From Strigamia acuminata (Eukaryota > Arthropoda > Chilopoda > Geophilomorpha > Linotaeniidae), in the NCBI GenBank assembly GCA_949358305.1, contig CASHSZ010000116.1:1-35000 (forward strand): a stretch of DNA of 35,000 nt, read 5' to 3'. Made by a program: the position numbers and the translations under genes. The notes under the pieces were generated by a model. It saw only the letters and a program-made list of their open reading frames with translations, had not been told where the DNA came from and ran no database searches. Below are positions 20,867-31,920 of the stretch, piece after piece; position 1 is the first letter of the stretch, and every line of letters starts with the position of its first letter.

Positions 20867-22113
20867 AGTCGAGAATGGGCCACCGCCGGCCGGTGGGGCC
20901 AATCGTCGCGGGTGGGCGGGGCAGGCAGCCAACCGTCCACCGATCGATCGATCGATTGATTGATCGACCGACCAATCAATCGGTTTTCAGATTTCGGGTT
21001 TTCACGGGTCCCAGGTTTTTCAGGTTTTTCAGATTTTTCAGATTTTTCAGATTTCAGATTTCAGATTTCAGATTTCAGATTTCACATCGAATAATGTACG
21101 GAGTCTCTTCGGTGCCATTCTCATTTTGACCGTTAAGGACAGACAGACTGCTCCTCGACCAGGACCGACTAATGCGACAACTAGACCCGTCGCTCGTCGC
21201 GCGAGCCCGCCTCATTTTTTTCGCTCGTTTATTCACGCTTAGTTTTAAGAAAAATTTTCAAATTTTACAAATGTACACGAATAAAAAGACCGTTTACTTT
21301 TCGCTCCAATTGTTTATTCTTTATACGCCTTTACAACTCACTCTTACGAGAAGATAAATAGAAAACGAGAAAATATAATCGATCGACCACGCCGTCGGCG
21401 CCTAACCCGAACCCGTAGTCCCCGCTTCGTTCTTCTCCTCCCCCGTCCACGGGACGGGCCGAACACCGAACACCGAGCGCCGAGCGCTGCGCGGGCACCT
21501 GGTGGCGCAACCGGGCAACATGACGCGGCACGATTCAAAACGCCGATCATTTATTCGTTTCATTTTATTTTGTTTCGTTTCGTTTCATTTTATTGTTTCA
21601 CTTTGTTTTATTTTGTTTCATTTTTTCTTTTTAATTCGCATCGCCGAGCGTCGCGTCGCAGCGCCGTGACATCGAGGTGAACAGCGGATCAAGCTTTTCC
21701 CCGCCATTGTTGTGCCCTTCTCCTTCTTCGCGACGCACACGCGTACATATATCGGTTCGTTGGACTCCGTAGAGTGGGAAAAACAAACAAACAAACAAAC
21801 AAAAAAAAAACGAACAAACGAGTAAGTAAGGCTATCCAATCGCATTATTTCTTAAAAAAAAAAAACAAACAAACGAGAGAAGAAACGGAGCGGGCGAATA
21901 AAAACGGCGTGCCATGCGGGACAGCGTGCGTGAGCACGGAGGAGGGGGGAAACCCCGTCGATATCAAGCGACTAGATTCAACGTTGGTTTTGTGGTTACT
22001 ACTCGCGGCGCTATTATTTGTCCGTCCGTTCGTCCGTTAATCGGTCTAACGAATTAACCAATTAATTGATTAAACGACCAATTCGTTTATAAGTAGGCGA
22101 TTGATTGACGAAA
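20867..22113. other. Spacer between cassette array and nine-exon gene
   Basis: It contains (GATC/GATT)n near 20940-20965, a (TTTTTCAGA)n to (TTTCAGA)n tract at about 21012-21088, CATTTTATTTTGTTTCGTTT simple sequence at 21556-21635, and (AAAC)n near 21781-21802. A GC-rich island at 21390-21535 has short open frames on both strands but no splice-supported gene. The upstream region of the nine-exon gene (21880-22113) shows no clear TATA element. Confidence 0.45.
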
Positions 22114-23415
22114 ATGGACGACGAGCAACGAGGAGTGGGCGAAGAACGGACGGGAGTGAACCCCGAGGGCGGAGGTGTCACGGAGACCCACGCGGAAACG
22201 GGCGCCGAGGAGGTGGTGCACGTTTTGTCGTCGCCGTACGGAACAGCGGGAACCGAGAGCGCGGACCCGGGCGCCAGCCAGTCGTTTCCGAGCACGTTGT
22301 CCGGATTGGAAGGTGTGCGCAAACCCCGTCCAATGTAAGTACCACGGCGCGACCGAGTTCGTGCGGGATACCATTTACATTTGTTTTCGTTTTTCGATAG
22401 ACGACTCGACAGCGACAACGACGACGACAACGACAATGGCAATGGCAACAACGGCGGTGGCGGCGACAACGGCAACGGCGGCAACGAAGCCAACGACGGC
22501 AACAGCGGCGGTGACGGGGCAACGGGGCGCGAGGTCGAAGCCATGCAAGCCAAGATCAACACCCTGGAAGTTGAACTGGAAGAATTGAGGTCGAACCTCG
22601 CCAACCACGGCGAAAGACTGGGGGCTCTCGAGGCGATGCTCCCAGTCCCTCCCAGCGGGTCGCAGTCGCAACAAACAGACTTTGGCTCCTACGACTCTGC
22701 GAAGGTGAGCAACGGCGCCCGCCCGTGTCGTCGATTCACTCGTTTTTTCTTCTTCTTCTTCTTCTTCTTCTCCTTCGTTCAGGACAAGCCCGTTCGCAGC
22801 AGGGCGGGGATGTGTTGGCTGTGCCGCAGGAAACGCGCGAACTACGCCTACGCCTACGACGACGACGACGGCGACGGCGACGACGACGACGATGGCGGCG
22901 GATGGAAACCGGCTGGCCCACTCAGGGACATTGGCGATCACTGGCGGAGTGTGCACACCGTGGCCAAAGACTTTGAGGCGGCCAGGAAATTGCTGCGCGG
23001 CCACATCGGCACATTCGACGGCTTTTGCCAGGTACGTATGTGTTTCCTCGCGCGGTCGCTCGGTGTCGTCGCTGAACAAATCGTATGTTTTTTTTTTTTT
23101 GTTTTTTTACCCGACAGGAACTGTTTTCGACGACGGAGCACGCGCCCGACTGCCCTTTGTGCGACACGCAGCCGGATGACCTGAGGCAACATCTTTGGAC
23201 GAAACATAAATTTTACGTACCGATCGCGACGATAAGGTCGAGCATCGACCAAAGGGGGTGCGACGAACCGAAACTACCGGCGCCGAAACGCCCGGCGCCG
23301 CAACGTGTCTCGGATCAACCGAAACGACGAAAGGGCGAGGCAGAAAAGAAGGTGAAAGAAAAACGTTTCGGTTTATTCGTTCGTCCATTGATTATTTTAA
23401 TTTTTTATTCACTCA

Positions 23416-23450
<35 letters not shown>

Positions 23451-24968
23451 ACACACACACAGGTAGTCATCCCAGTAGAACAAAGCTACTTGGACCTGAT
23501 GAAGGAAGGGTACACGAAGTGGATGTCGAACGTGCGTGACTGACTCGCGTCGAGGACTCGATCAATCTATCGATCGAATTGACTCGTTCGTTTTCTTTTT
23601 CAGGAAGCCATCGACATGGTGCAACAACGCCCGGTGCTGGATCTCCTCTTCGGAAAGGACAAAGTCAGGGGCTTGTTTTCCATGCCCGCTTCTTTCCCTT
23701 CCCCGCGTCCCTCTCCTCTCGCTGGTACCTTTCGCATTGCCCCCGCTGCTGCAACTGCTCTTCGCACCGCCGAACAACAAGCCAAATCCGCCGCCGAGCA
23801 ACGCGCCAAATCCGCCGCCGAGCAACGCGCCAAATCCGCCGCCGAGCAACGCGCCAAATCCGCCGCCGAGCAACGCGCCAAATCCGCCGCCGAGCAACGC
23901 GCCAAATCCGCCGCCGAGCAACGCGCCAAATCCGCCGCCGAGCAACGTGCCAAACCCACCACCGAGCAACGCGCCAAATCTACTGTTGTTGCCGCTAAAC
24001 ACGCCGGATCCATTAAACGTGCAGACGACAATAGCAACAGCAGCAGCAGCAGCGGCGGCGACGACGACGGCGCCGAGGACAGTGGTGCCGACCTCTTCAC
24101 CGGCGCCCGCCCCGATCGTGGTGCCGGTGCCGGTGCCACCAGCAAGTCCCGAGAATACGACGTCGACCTCTCGCGCGATCCCATCACCGTACGCGGCTTC
24201 ACTTTCGTGCGTAGTCGGGTACCCGGCATCCCGCTCGTCCGCGACGACGACGATGATGAGGAACGCGCTCGCCGCGAAGTCCGCAAGAAGAACCGCGCGA
24301 AGGTAGAGTGCGAAGGCCAAATGATCCGCGCACAGAGTCGCGAGATACAGCGTCGGCGAGAAAGTGAGTTCGAACTCGAACACGCCGAACACGAGCCCTC
24401 GCCCGGGCACAGTCGCGGCACCGGGTCGCGGTCGCGGTCGCGGTCGCGGTCGCAATCGCGGTCGCAGTCGCAGTCGCGGTCGCAGTCGCAGTCGCGGTCG
24501 CGGTCGCGATCGCAGTCGCGGTCGCGGTCGCAGTCGAAGGAGTCGCGATCGAAGGAGTCGCGATCGAAGGAGTCGCAGTCGCAGTCGTGGTCGCAGTCGC
24601 GGTCATCTTCTTCGCGGCCGTTTTCGCAACCGTTCAAGGTAAGAAACGAAAAATCTCGTCCCGTATTGTCTCGTTTTTCTTTCTTTCTTTCTTTCTTTCT
24701 TTCTCGTATCCGTTCACAAATTCGCTCGTTTCAAATTTCAGACGTCCCTGTATCGCCACGATCGGAGTGGTGCCGCTGGCTCCAAGGCAACCGGTTGCGA
24801 CAGTATCTACTGTCTCGGGGTGGCCGACCCGCGGATCAAATGCTCCGAGTGTTTATGCTCGGTGCACGAAGAGTGCGTGGGGCGGCCGTGGACCAAACGA
24901 CTCGGCCGAAGCGAAGGTTTTGTCTGCAGCGGTTGTCGCGACGAACCCCTCTGCTCCAAACTGCGGTA

Positions 24969-24999
<31 letters not shown>

Positions 25000-25555
25000 T
25001 TCGGTGTTGATCGTTTTTCGTTCGTCGAACTAATCCCGAATTTCTCTCGCAGGTGCTCCGTCTACACGACCAAAGAGGGCCTGGCCCGCAAAGAGCACGC
25101 TTGCTACCGGCACATCGCGAATGTCCTCCGAGGCGAGTCGGCGAGTTGGCGGATGAGCGCGTTTAAAGGGACCACCAGCGCGCGAGAAGACCTGGTGACG
25201 GACCAACACGAGGCGTTGATCAGAGACAAGGCGGTGGTACGGGTTAACGAATCGTTCGCTCGTTCGTTTGTTTGTTCGCTCGTTTAAATTTCCATTCACG
25301 TTTCAGAGTCGATGGCTGGTTCGCAAGATCGAGGGTCTCTACGAAGCGGAGGTCGGTTTGCTTCCACCGAAAGGCATTCCCCGCATGCCGCCGGATCGTC
25401 TCGCGACGATAGTGCCCAAGGTCCTGGTCCCGGAGTACATGGTCCGGTTGATCGCGGCAACGGAGGATATCGACCGAGACCACGCGGAGTTTCTATTGGA
25501 ATACTGTGACCGTCCGCCGTATGCACTCGACGACCGGAGCTTCGAGTCGGTGTGA
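22114..25555 (+). CDS. Nine-exon gene: C2H2-like fingers, coiled coil, octapeptide repeat, RS-like tract and PHD-like finger (922 aa)
   Basis: Exons: 22114-22334, 22401-22704, 22783-23031, 23118-23351, 23463-23531, 23604-24638, 24742-24965, 25053-25236, 25307-25555. All introns are GT..AG, and every exon join keeps the frame (2769 nt). Features by residue: Asp/Asn/Gly-rich (77-116); coiled coil (117-155); C2H2-like finger C186-C189-H228-H233, split by an acidic insertion; C2H2-like finger C270-C273-H283-H288; about eight copies of an octapeptide AEQRAKSA (about 415-490); Ser/Arg repeats (about 630-700); PHD-like Cys pattern C723/C728-C738-C741-H746-C749-C766-C769; and further Cys/His at 775-800. 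Zinc fingers with a PHD-like module suggest nucleic-acid or chromatin binding in the nucleus; the RS tract suggests RNA processing or nuclear-speckle contacts. The whole architecture is not one I recognise. ATG 22114 is the first ATG in frame. Confidence 0.78.
23768..23990 (+). repeat. 24-bp coding minisatellite in exon 6
   Basis: About nine copies of a 24-bp unit (GCCGCCGAGCAACGCGCCAAAT plus CC), almost identical in the middle and diverged at the ends. Each encodes AEQRAKSA in the gene frame. Because 24 is a multiple of 3, copy-number changes would keep the reading frame. Confidence 0.9.
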
Positions 25556-25813
25556 GCGAGCGAGCGAGCGAGCGAGCGACCGACCGACTTAGAACGACCG
25601 ACCGACCGACCGACCAACCGACTTAGAACGAACGACCGACCAACCGACTTAGAACGACCGACCGACCGATTGACCGACCGACCGACCGACCGACTTAGAA
25701 TGACGCGAGCTGGACAGGCAGACAGCGAGCGAGCGAGGTGGACGACCGAACGCGCGAGCGACATCGACGACGTCGTCCGCGACCTATTTATTTATTTTTT
25801 TTATTTATTTTTT

Positions 25814-25892
<79 letters not shown>

Positions 25893-26230
25893 TTTTTCTC
25901 CATTCGTTCATTCATTCGTTCACCCATTCATTTATTTATTTGTTTATGTATACATACATACATACATATACACATGTATATATATACATTTTGTTGTTGT
26001 GTTATCTGCTCTCTCGAATAAATCAGCGAGTAAACCACACGCCTCGCCTCTCTCTCTCTTCATTTCTTCTCAAAAACGTTCAAATCAACCTACGAGGTTG
26101 AAACAAACAAAAAAGAAAGAAACCCGAAGTAAAGTAAAGTAAAGTAAAGTAAAGTAAAGTAAAGTAGAGTAGAGTAGAGTAGAGTAGAGTAGAGTAGAGT
26201 AGAGTAGAGTAGAGTAGAGTAAAATAGAGC
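25556..26230. other. 3' region of the nine-exon gene with stacked microsatellites
   Basis: After the TGA come (GAGC)n and (GACC)n tracts (25556-25690), a long (ATTT)n tract (about 25786-25893), an AATAAA at 26017-26022 that could end the nine-exon transcript, and a pentamer tract that changes from (GTAAA)n to (GTAGA)n at about 26128-26222. No gene is supported. Confidence 0.6.
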
Positions 26231-26235
26231 ACTCG

Positions 26236-26495
26236 AACCGAAAGCGACGAAATTCCAGACGACCACGAAGACGCTTTATCTTCGGCCCCGGGTGGCCGAG
26301 CGGGCAGGGTGACCTGCCGCACGGAGCTGGTGACCGAAGGTTCGCGTCCCGCTCTCCCCCGACTTTTCGTTGGCAACATTGAATGATTGATTTGTATTAG
26401 TTGGTTTATTATACTGTGACAAGTTCTTGAAAATACTACTCTTCCGCAAGACTCGCGGGAGGGGGGGTCGAAGGTATCGGCCCTTCTTTATTTTA
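26236..26495 (+). mobile_element. tRNA-related SINE-like element, copy 1
   Basis: A-box match TGGCCGAGCGGG (26293-26304) and B-box match GGTTCGCGTCC (26339-26349) give a Pol III promoter-like head. Between them GCAGG-GTGA-CCTGC (26304-26317) forms a hairpin with a GNRA-type loop. The body ends in a hairpin CTTCCGC-AAGACTC-GCGGGAG (26441-26461), then a second hairpin GGTCGA..TCGGCC, and a TTTATTTTATTT tail. The head does not fold as a complete tRNA (poor acceptor and anticodon stems), so this is a tRNA-derived repeat, not a tRNA gene. Confidence 0.72.
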
Positions 26496-26656
26496 TTTCA
26501 TTTTATTTTATTCTATTTTTAATTTTATTTCCACCTACCTATCTACCCGTCTGTTTATTTATTTGTTTATTTATTTGTTTATTTATTTATTTATTTATTT
26601 ATTTCTTTCTTTCTTTCTTTCTTTTTTCTTCCTTTCGTCTCTTTTCCTCTCGTTCG

Positions 26657-26965
26657 TTCGGCCAAAATGAAACGAATACTCGAATCGGAAGCGACGAAAT
26701 TCTAGACGACCACGAGGACGCTTTATCTTCGGCCCCGGGTGGCCGAGCGAGTAGAGTGACCTACCGCACGGAGCTGGTGACCGAGAGTTCGAGTCCCGCT
26801 CTCCCGACTTTCCGTTTCTCCGAAATTATTCGGTAACATCTCTTTCTTTCTTCGTAATTACTCGTTATCGTACTAGTGGTTTATTAATACATTCTCATGG
26901 GCAATACTCTCCCGCAAGACCCGCGGGAGGGGGGGTCGAAGGTATCGGCCCTTCTTTATTTTATT
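26657..26965 (+). mobile_element. tRNA-related SINE-like element, copy 2
   Basis: Same layout as copy 1. A box 26740-26751, B box 26786-26796. The middle hairpin GTAGA-GTGA-CCTAC (26751-26764) keeps its second pair by a double change (C-G to T-A) but has one A/C mismatch next to the loop. The 3' hairpin CTCCCGC-AAGACCC-GCGGGAG (26909-26929) is perfect. The unit lies 447 bp after copy 1. Confidence 0.72.
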
Positions 26966-27063
26966 TCACTTTATTTTCATTATTTTTTTTTTTCTATTTA
27001 TTTTTTTTATTTCCACCCATTTATCTATTTATTCATTTATTCATTCGCGTCTCTCTTTCGTTC

Positions 27064-27370
27064 ATTTGGCCAAAGTGAAGTAGAATAGAGTACTCGAATT
27101 GGGGCCGACACAATTCCAAGCCACTACGAGGGCGGTTTATCTTCGGCCCCGGGTGGCCGAGCGGGTAGGGTGACCTGCCGCACGGAGACGTGGACCGAAA
27201 GTTCGAGTCCCGCTCCCGCCGACTTTTCATTTCACCGATGTTTTCTCAGAAACCCTTCTTCTATGATTGATTTGTTACAAATGAGTACTTTACTAACGCA
27301 TTCTCATGAATACTACTCTCTCGCAAGACCCGCGGGAGGGGGGGTCGAAGGTATCGGCCCTTCTTTATTT
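27064..27370 (+). mobile_element. tRNA-related SINE-like element, copy 3
   Basis: A box 27154-27165, B box 27200-27210. Middle hairpin GTAGG-GTGA-CCTGC (27165-27178) with a T-G pair; 3' hairpin CTCTCGC-AAGACCC-GCGGGAG (27318-27338) with a T-G pair. It lies 414 bp after copy 2, so copies 1-3 may be a tandem triplication rather than three insertions. Confidence 0.7.
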
Positions 27371-27827
27371 TATTCGACCTCCCTCCTCTCGTTCTTTTAT
27401 TTTATTTCATTCCACTTTTTTATTTTATTTATTTTTTTTACTTATTTCTTTCCATTCTTCTCTCTTTTTATTCATTCATTCATTCATTCATTCATTCATT
27501 CATTCATTCATTTATTTGGTTCGTTTTGTTTTTATAAATACAGTCCGCGTCGTCAGGTGCCGCTCTACAGAGTTTGCGCCGCAGCAAAACAACACCCATT
27601 CCTACCTTTGACCCCGCTCGACGGCGTCATTCAATCCGCACGCACCATCGTCGAAAAAGAAAGAAAAAGAAACGAGAAACGAGAAATAAACCAATAAAGA
27701 AAGACGAGCCAGCCGACCGACCAACTTTCCCGGTTCGTGTTTATTAATTTATTAATCAATTAATTGATTAATTGATTGGTTGGCTAAACGACCGTTTCGT
27801 CCGTTCGTTCGTTCGTTCGTTTAAGCC
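27371..27827. other. Spacer before the piggyBac gene
   Basis: Contains an (ATTC)n tract at about 27470-27515 and two AATAAA words at 27685-27697. A GC-balanced stretch at 27541-27650 is open in one frame but has no supported start or splice partner. No piggyBac-type terminal inverted repeat was found next to the TTAA words near 27742-27775. Confidence 0.45.
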
Positions 27828-29427
27828 ATGACGGACGGTTTCCCCAAAACGGACGCGGGCGCGCGCGTGTGGGTCGCCGCGACGACGTCGTACCGGCAGG
27901 ACGTCGGTTTCGCCGGCGGGACGCCCGGCTACTGCGGTCGCTGCGTGCCGAGCAGCTCGGAGTTCGATTACTTCGAGGAGCTGTTCGGCGAGGCGGCCCG
28001 TTTCATCGTGACCGCGACGAATCGAGCCATCCGGAGAGAGGCGAGAGAGGAGGAAATGGCGCGAGCGCAGGTGCCGAGAAAAAAACAACGGTGACGATCC
28101 GCGACACTCACTCTCACGCTCGTTTTCGTTTTCGTTTTCGTTCTAGGTGCTCGCCGCGTCGCGGCCACGGCCACGAGGTCCAAAGTCCAGACGAACGACG
28201 GCGGCGACGACGACGACGACTGCTGCCGGTGGGAGCGTCGTGGCCGTTGCCGGTGGCAGCGGCACCCGACCCGGGGCGCGGTGCGCGGACCTGAGGGTGC
28301 GCCTCACCGCGGGCGACCGGGGGGCGGCCGACGCGGCCGCTCGACGACAATTAGCCCTTCCTCCCCTTCCTCCTCCTCCTCCTCCTCCTCCTCCTCCTCC
28401 TCCTCTTCCTCGGCAGAGGGCACGTGGGCCGGTTCGACCCCTGGCGCTGGACGAGCTGTACGCGTACCTGGGCATTCTCGTGCTCACCGGTTACAACCGA
28501 CAGCCCGAACTGCGCCACTACTGGCAGGGCGACAGGCCCGGCGATCTCGGCGCGCCGGCCGTCCGACGAGCGATGACGCGCCAACGGTTCGAAGAGGTTT
28601 CGCGTTATCTCCACTACAGCACGCAGCCGTCGTACCAGCGGCTGCGCGTTGGCGGGTCGGCGGCCGGCTCCGACGGCGGCAGCACGACGGGAGAGAGGGC
28701 GGCGTTCTTGAAGGAACGCGAACGAGACGACGGCACGACGAAAGTCCGTTTGTTCGCCGATCTGGTGAACAAGCGCTTTCGCGCGTGCCGCGAGCCCAGC
28801 CAAACTCTCTGCGTCGACGAATCGATGATCGCCTACCGGGGTCGATCGGAGATGAAGGTGCGTGCGGGGGTCGCCCTCCGATCTCGTTTTTCTCTAACGT
28901 TCGTTCTTTCTTTCTTTCTTTCTTTCTTTCTTTAACGTTCTTCCCAGGTCCGTCAACCGGCCAAGCCCATCAAATGGGGCTTCGAGTTGTTCACACTATG
29001 CGACGCGGGCACCGCCTACGTGCTGAACGACGAGGCGCACATCGGCAAACGCGCCAAAATGTTCTTCGACCCGGACGAGGAGCCGGAGCCAGAGTGAGTC
29101 ACTTCGTCGTCGCTGTTTCTCTCCTTCGTTCTCACAATTCCTTCTTTTTCTTTTCTCTTTTTTTCGTTTCCAGGTACCCGGGCAGCATCATCGGACGCAT
29201 CGTCGTCTACGTCGCCAGGCACTACCTCGGCAAAGGGCACACGATTGCGTGCGACAATCGATTCACGTCCGCCGTGCTGTTCGAGCACCTCTTTGCCCGC
29301 CACAACACAATGGCCGTCGGGACGCTGCGGTCCAACGCGGCCCAAATGCCGCCCGACCTCCCGGACCCCAAGCGGTACCGAGCCAACGCGAGAGGTAAAC
29401 CGCCCGCTCGCTCTTCGCATCGTCGGC

Positions 29428-29515
<88 letters not shown>

Positions 29516-30240
29516 CGATTGATTGATTGATTTCACTTCTTTTTTATTCATAGGCGATTTCCTGCATCGTCAGAGTGGCCGACTGTTGCTTACCTGGTGG
29601 AGGGACACGACGACCGTGAGTCTGCTCAGCACGAACGTCGACCCGTTGGCGGCGCCCGGGCACGTCTCCCGTCGCATCGGCGGCAACAGGGTGGACGTCC
29701 GTTGCCCGGCGCCCGCGCTTTCGTACACGCGCAATTTCCACTGGGTGGACGTGCTGAACAGGCTGGTCTCCTCGTTCCGCATCGGGCGCCGTTCCCCGTA
29801 CTGGCACCGGTACTTCTTCTTCCACAAGCTGAACCAAGGTGAGCGGGGCGCCGTTTGCCACCGATTAATCCGTCGCTAATTAATTCTCGCTTCTCTTCTC
29901 TTCTCTTCTTCCAGTGTGCGTCAACGCCCGAATCAATATGCTCGAGGCGACCTCGGGCGCGCGAGGCGGCCGATCGCAGCTGCAGTTCAGGAGAGCGCTC
30001 GCCACCCAACTCGTGTCTCGACGGGAGGGGGCCGTGCCGGGCGCGGCCCCCGCGCCCGGCGGACCCGTCGTCCACCGGCTCGAACACACGTCCAAGAGCA
30101 AGCGGTGCAAGGTGTGTTACGTGCGCCGCAAGGAACGGCACGAGAGCAGTTGGTGGTGCGTCCCCTGCGAAATCAACCTGTGCCGGCCGAAACACGGTCG
30201 CGATTGTTTTCAGATCCACGTGGCCGGCGCGGACAAGTGA
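27828..30240 (+). CDS. piggyBac-family transposase, six exons, intact (643 aa)
   Basis: Exons: 27828-28070, 28147-28857, 28948-29093, 29174-29394, 29554-29838, 29915-30240 (1932 nt, frame kept at each GT..AG join). The family cuts and pastes DNA at TTAA sites through a DDD RNase H-like core. Seen: N-terminal FDYFEELFG..IVTATNRAI helix motif; LYAYLGILVLTGYNRQPELRHYW; RFEEVSRYLHY; and candidate catalytic Asp305 (CVDESMIAYRGR), Asp394 (IACDNRFTS) and Asp506 (FHWVDVLN). GTLRSNAAQMP matches the family GT.R.N block. The C terminus has a Cys/His zinc domain (RCKVCYV..WWCVPCEINLCRPKHGRDCFQIH), as in DDE_Tnp_1_7 proteins. A Pro run in exon 2 (CCT repeat) is low complexity. Six exons, no stop and no clear terminal repeats suggest a domesticated gene, but an element with introns cannot be excluded. 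Confidence 0.88.
29432..29532. repeat. (GATT)n microsatellite in intron 4 of the piggyBac gene
   Basis: About 25 tetramer copies with one C interruption fill most of the 159-bp intron 29395-29553. Confidence 0.95.
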
Positions 30241-30568
30241 CCGCGACGTTTCCACGACCGAGCGCGCGCCGACGCTCGGGCGGCCAACCGGCCGGTTAAT
30301 TTTGTTTTATTTCATTCCTCCATTTGCCAGAACGCGGCGGAGTAGTTTTGTTTGTTTTGCTTATTTATTTATTTATTCATTTATTCCATTTTTTTTGTAA
30401 GTTAATTTTATTATTTATTAACAAAGGCAACAATGACGACGTATTGTCGATGCCGACAAAGAAAAAGAAAAAAAAGAAAACAAACGAACAAATCAATAAA
30501 AACGAACAAAAACAGACAAGTGAAACGAAAACGTGTGAATTAATTAGCTCGATCGGCCAACCAATCAA
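30241..30568. other. Intergenic region between convergent genes
   Basis: The piggyBac gene (plus) and the charged coiled-coil gene (minus) face each other across 328 bp. An AATAAA on the plus strand at 30495-30500 may end the piggyBac transcript; TTTATT words at 30361-30385 read as AATAAA on the minus strand. The rest is AT-rich simple sequence. Confidence 0.55.
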
Positions 30569-31111
30569 TCAGTCGGCCGCGTTGGAACGCGCCGGAACGG
30601 TGGCCCGATGCTCGCGGCGCTCACTCGTCGTGGCTGCGTCGGTCGCCTCGTTCGACCCGGGCCGTTCTCGGGTTTCGGTCGGCCCTTCGGCGGTGGCGGC
30701 GACGACAACGCCGGCTGGCGGTTGGTCGTCGGGCTCCTCTCGGGTCGGCGAACGACTTAACTGGGGACGCGACCCCTGAAAAAAATAAAAAATAAAAAAA
30801 ATAAAAAATAAAAACAAACGATCGGGTCGAATTTGGACCGAGTTTGGCTCCACTTACGATTTTGGCGGTGAGCAGCGTCACCGTTCGCGGAAACTGCTCC
30901 GTCCTCCGTTGGGCCTCCTGTTCGCGTTTCAAGCGCTTCTCCAGCCTTTGAATTTTTTTTTTCAGGTCCTTCACCTCCGCGTTCCGTTCCCCCAGCGACG
31001 TCGACATTCGTTTCAGCTGCGCCGCGTTGTATTTTAAGTGGCGCTGCCACATCCGTTCGTGTCCGGGTGGACACAACATCTGCATCCGCAGCTGCTCCAG
31101 CTCCAGCTCCC

Positions 31112-31159
<48 letters not shown>

Positions 31160-31878
31160 ACTCCGGCTCGATTGGGCGCCGCTGCTCCCGCTGCCGTCGC
31201 CACCCCTGCTGCCACTGCTGCCACTGCTGCTCTCGCTCCTGCTCCCGCCGCATCCGCTCCCGTTCCTGTTGCCGCTGCCACTGTAGGTGCGGCGGCTCTA
31301 ACTCCCGTCGCTTCTGCTTCAGCCGCCCCCGTCCCAACCGCTCCCGTCGCTCCTGCTCCAGCCGCTCCTGCTCCCGCCGCTCCTGCTCCCGCTGCTCCCG
31401 CCCCCGTCGCTCCCGTTGCCGCTCTCGCTCCCGTCGACGCCACGCCTCCCGATAGACCGCGTTCTCTCGGTCCAACTGCTCGAGACGCCGACGGACTCGG
31501 CGCTGGTGGGACAGCTCTTGCAGCTTCAACCGGTCATCGATTTCCTTTTTCTTCGTCTCCAGCTGCCCCCGCATCTCTCGTCCCAACCTCTCCAACTCGT
31601 CGTCCGTGGCTCGGCGCAGTCGTCGCTGCTCCTCTCGCAGTTGGCTCCCCAGCGCCCACAGGAGCCGCGCGGTCGATGGCGGCTCTTCCCCTCCCTCACT
31701 CTCCTCGTTCCCTTCGAAAGGCGGTTCGACCCCGGTCGTCTCGATCTAGAGAGAACGAACGAAACGCGAATATAATGTTGCGCCGGATAACGCGAGTCAA
31801 CGCGAGAATAATTAACTACTCACCTCAACTTCGGGCCTGGCTCCTCGTTTGACGTCGCACGATATGGTGGCGTCGGTC

Positions 31879-31920
<42 letters not shown>

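Noticed and set aside
23562-24637. Long minus-strand frames (297 and 345 codons) opposite exon 6 of the nine-exon gene
   Set aside because: They are the antisense of the 24-bp minisatellite and SR-repeat DNA; splice sites and frame continuity support the plus strand.
26284-26356. Functional tRNA (Leu/Ser type) gene at the A/B-box sequences, also at four other sites
   Set aside because: Box A and B fit well, but acceptor stem and anticodon arm do not pair as a tRNA, and the same downstream body follows each copy. A tRNA-derived repeat explains it better.
27742-30300. TTAA-flanked terminal inverted repeats around the piggyBac gene
   Set aside because: TTAA words occur on both sides (27742-27775, 30295) but are not followed by matching CCC-type inverted ends.
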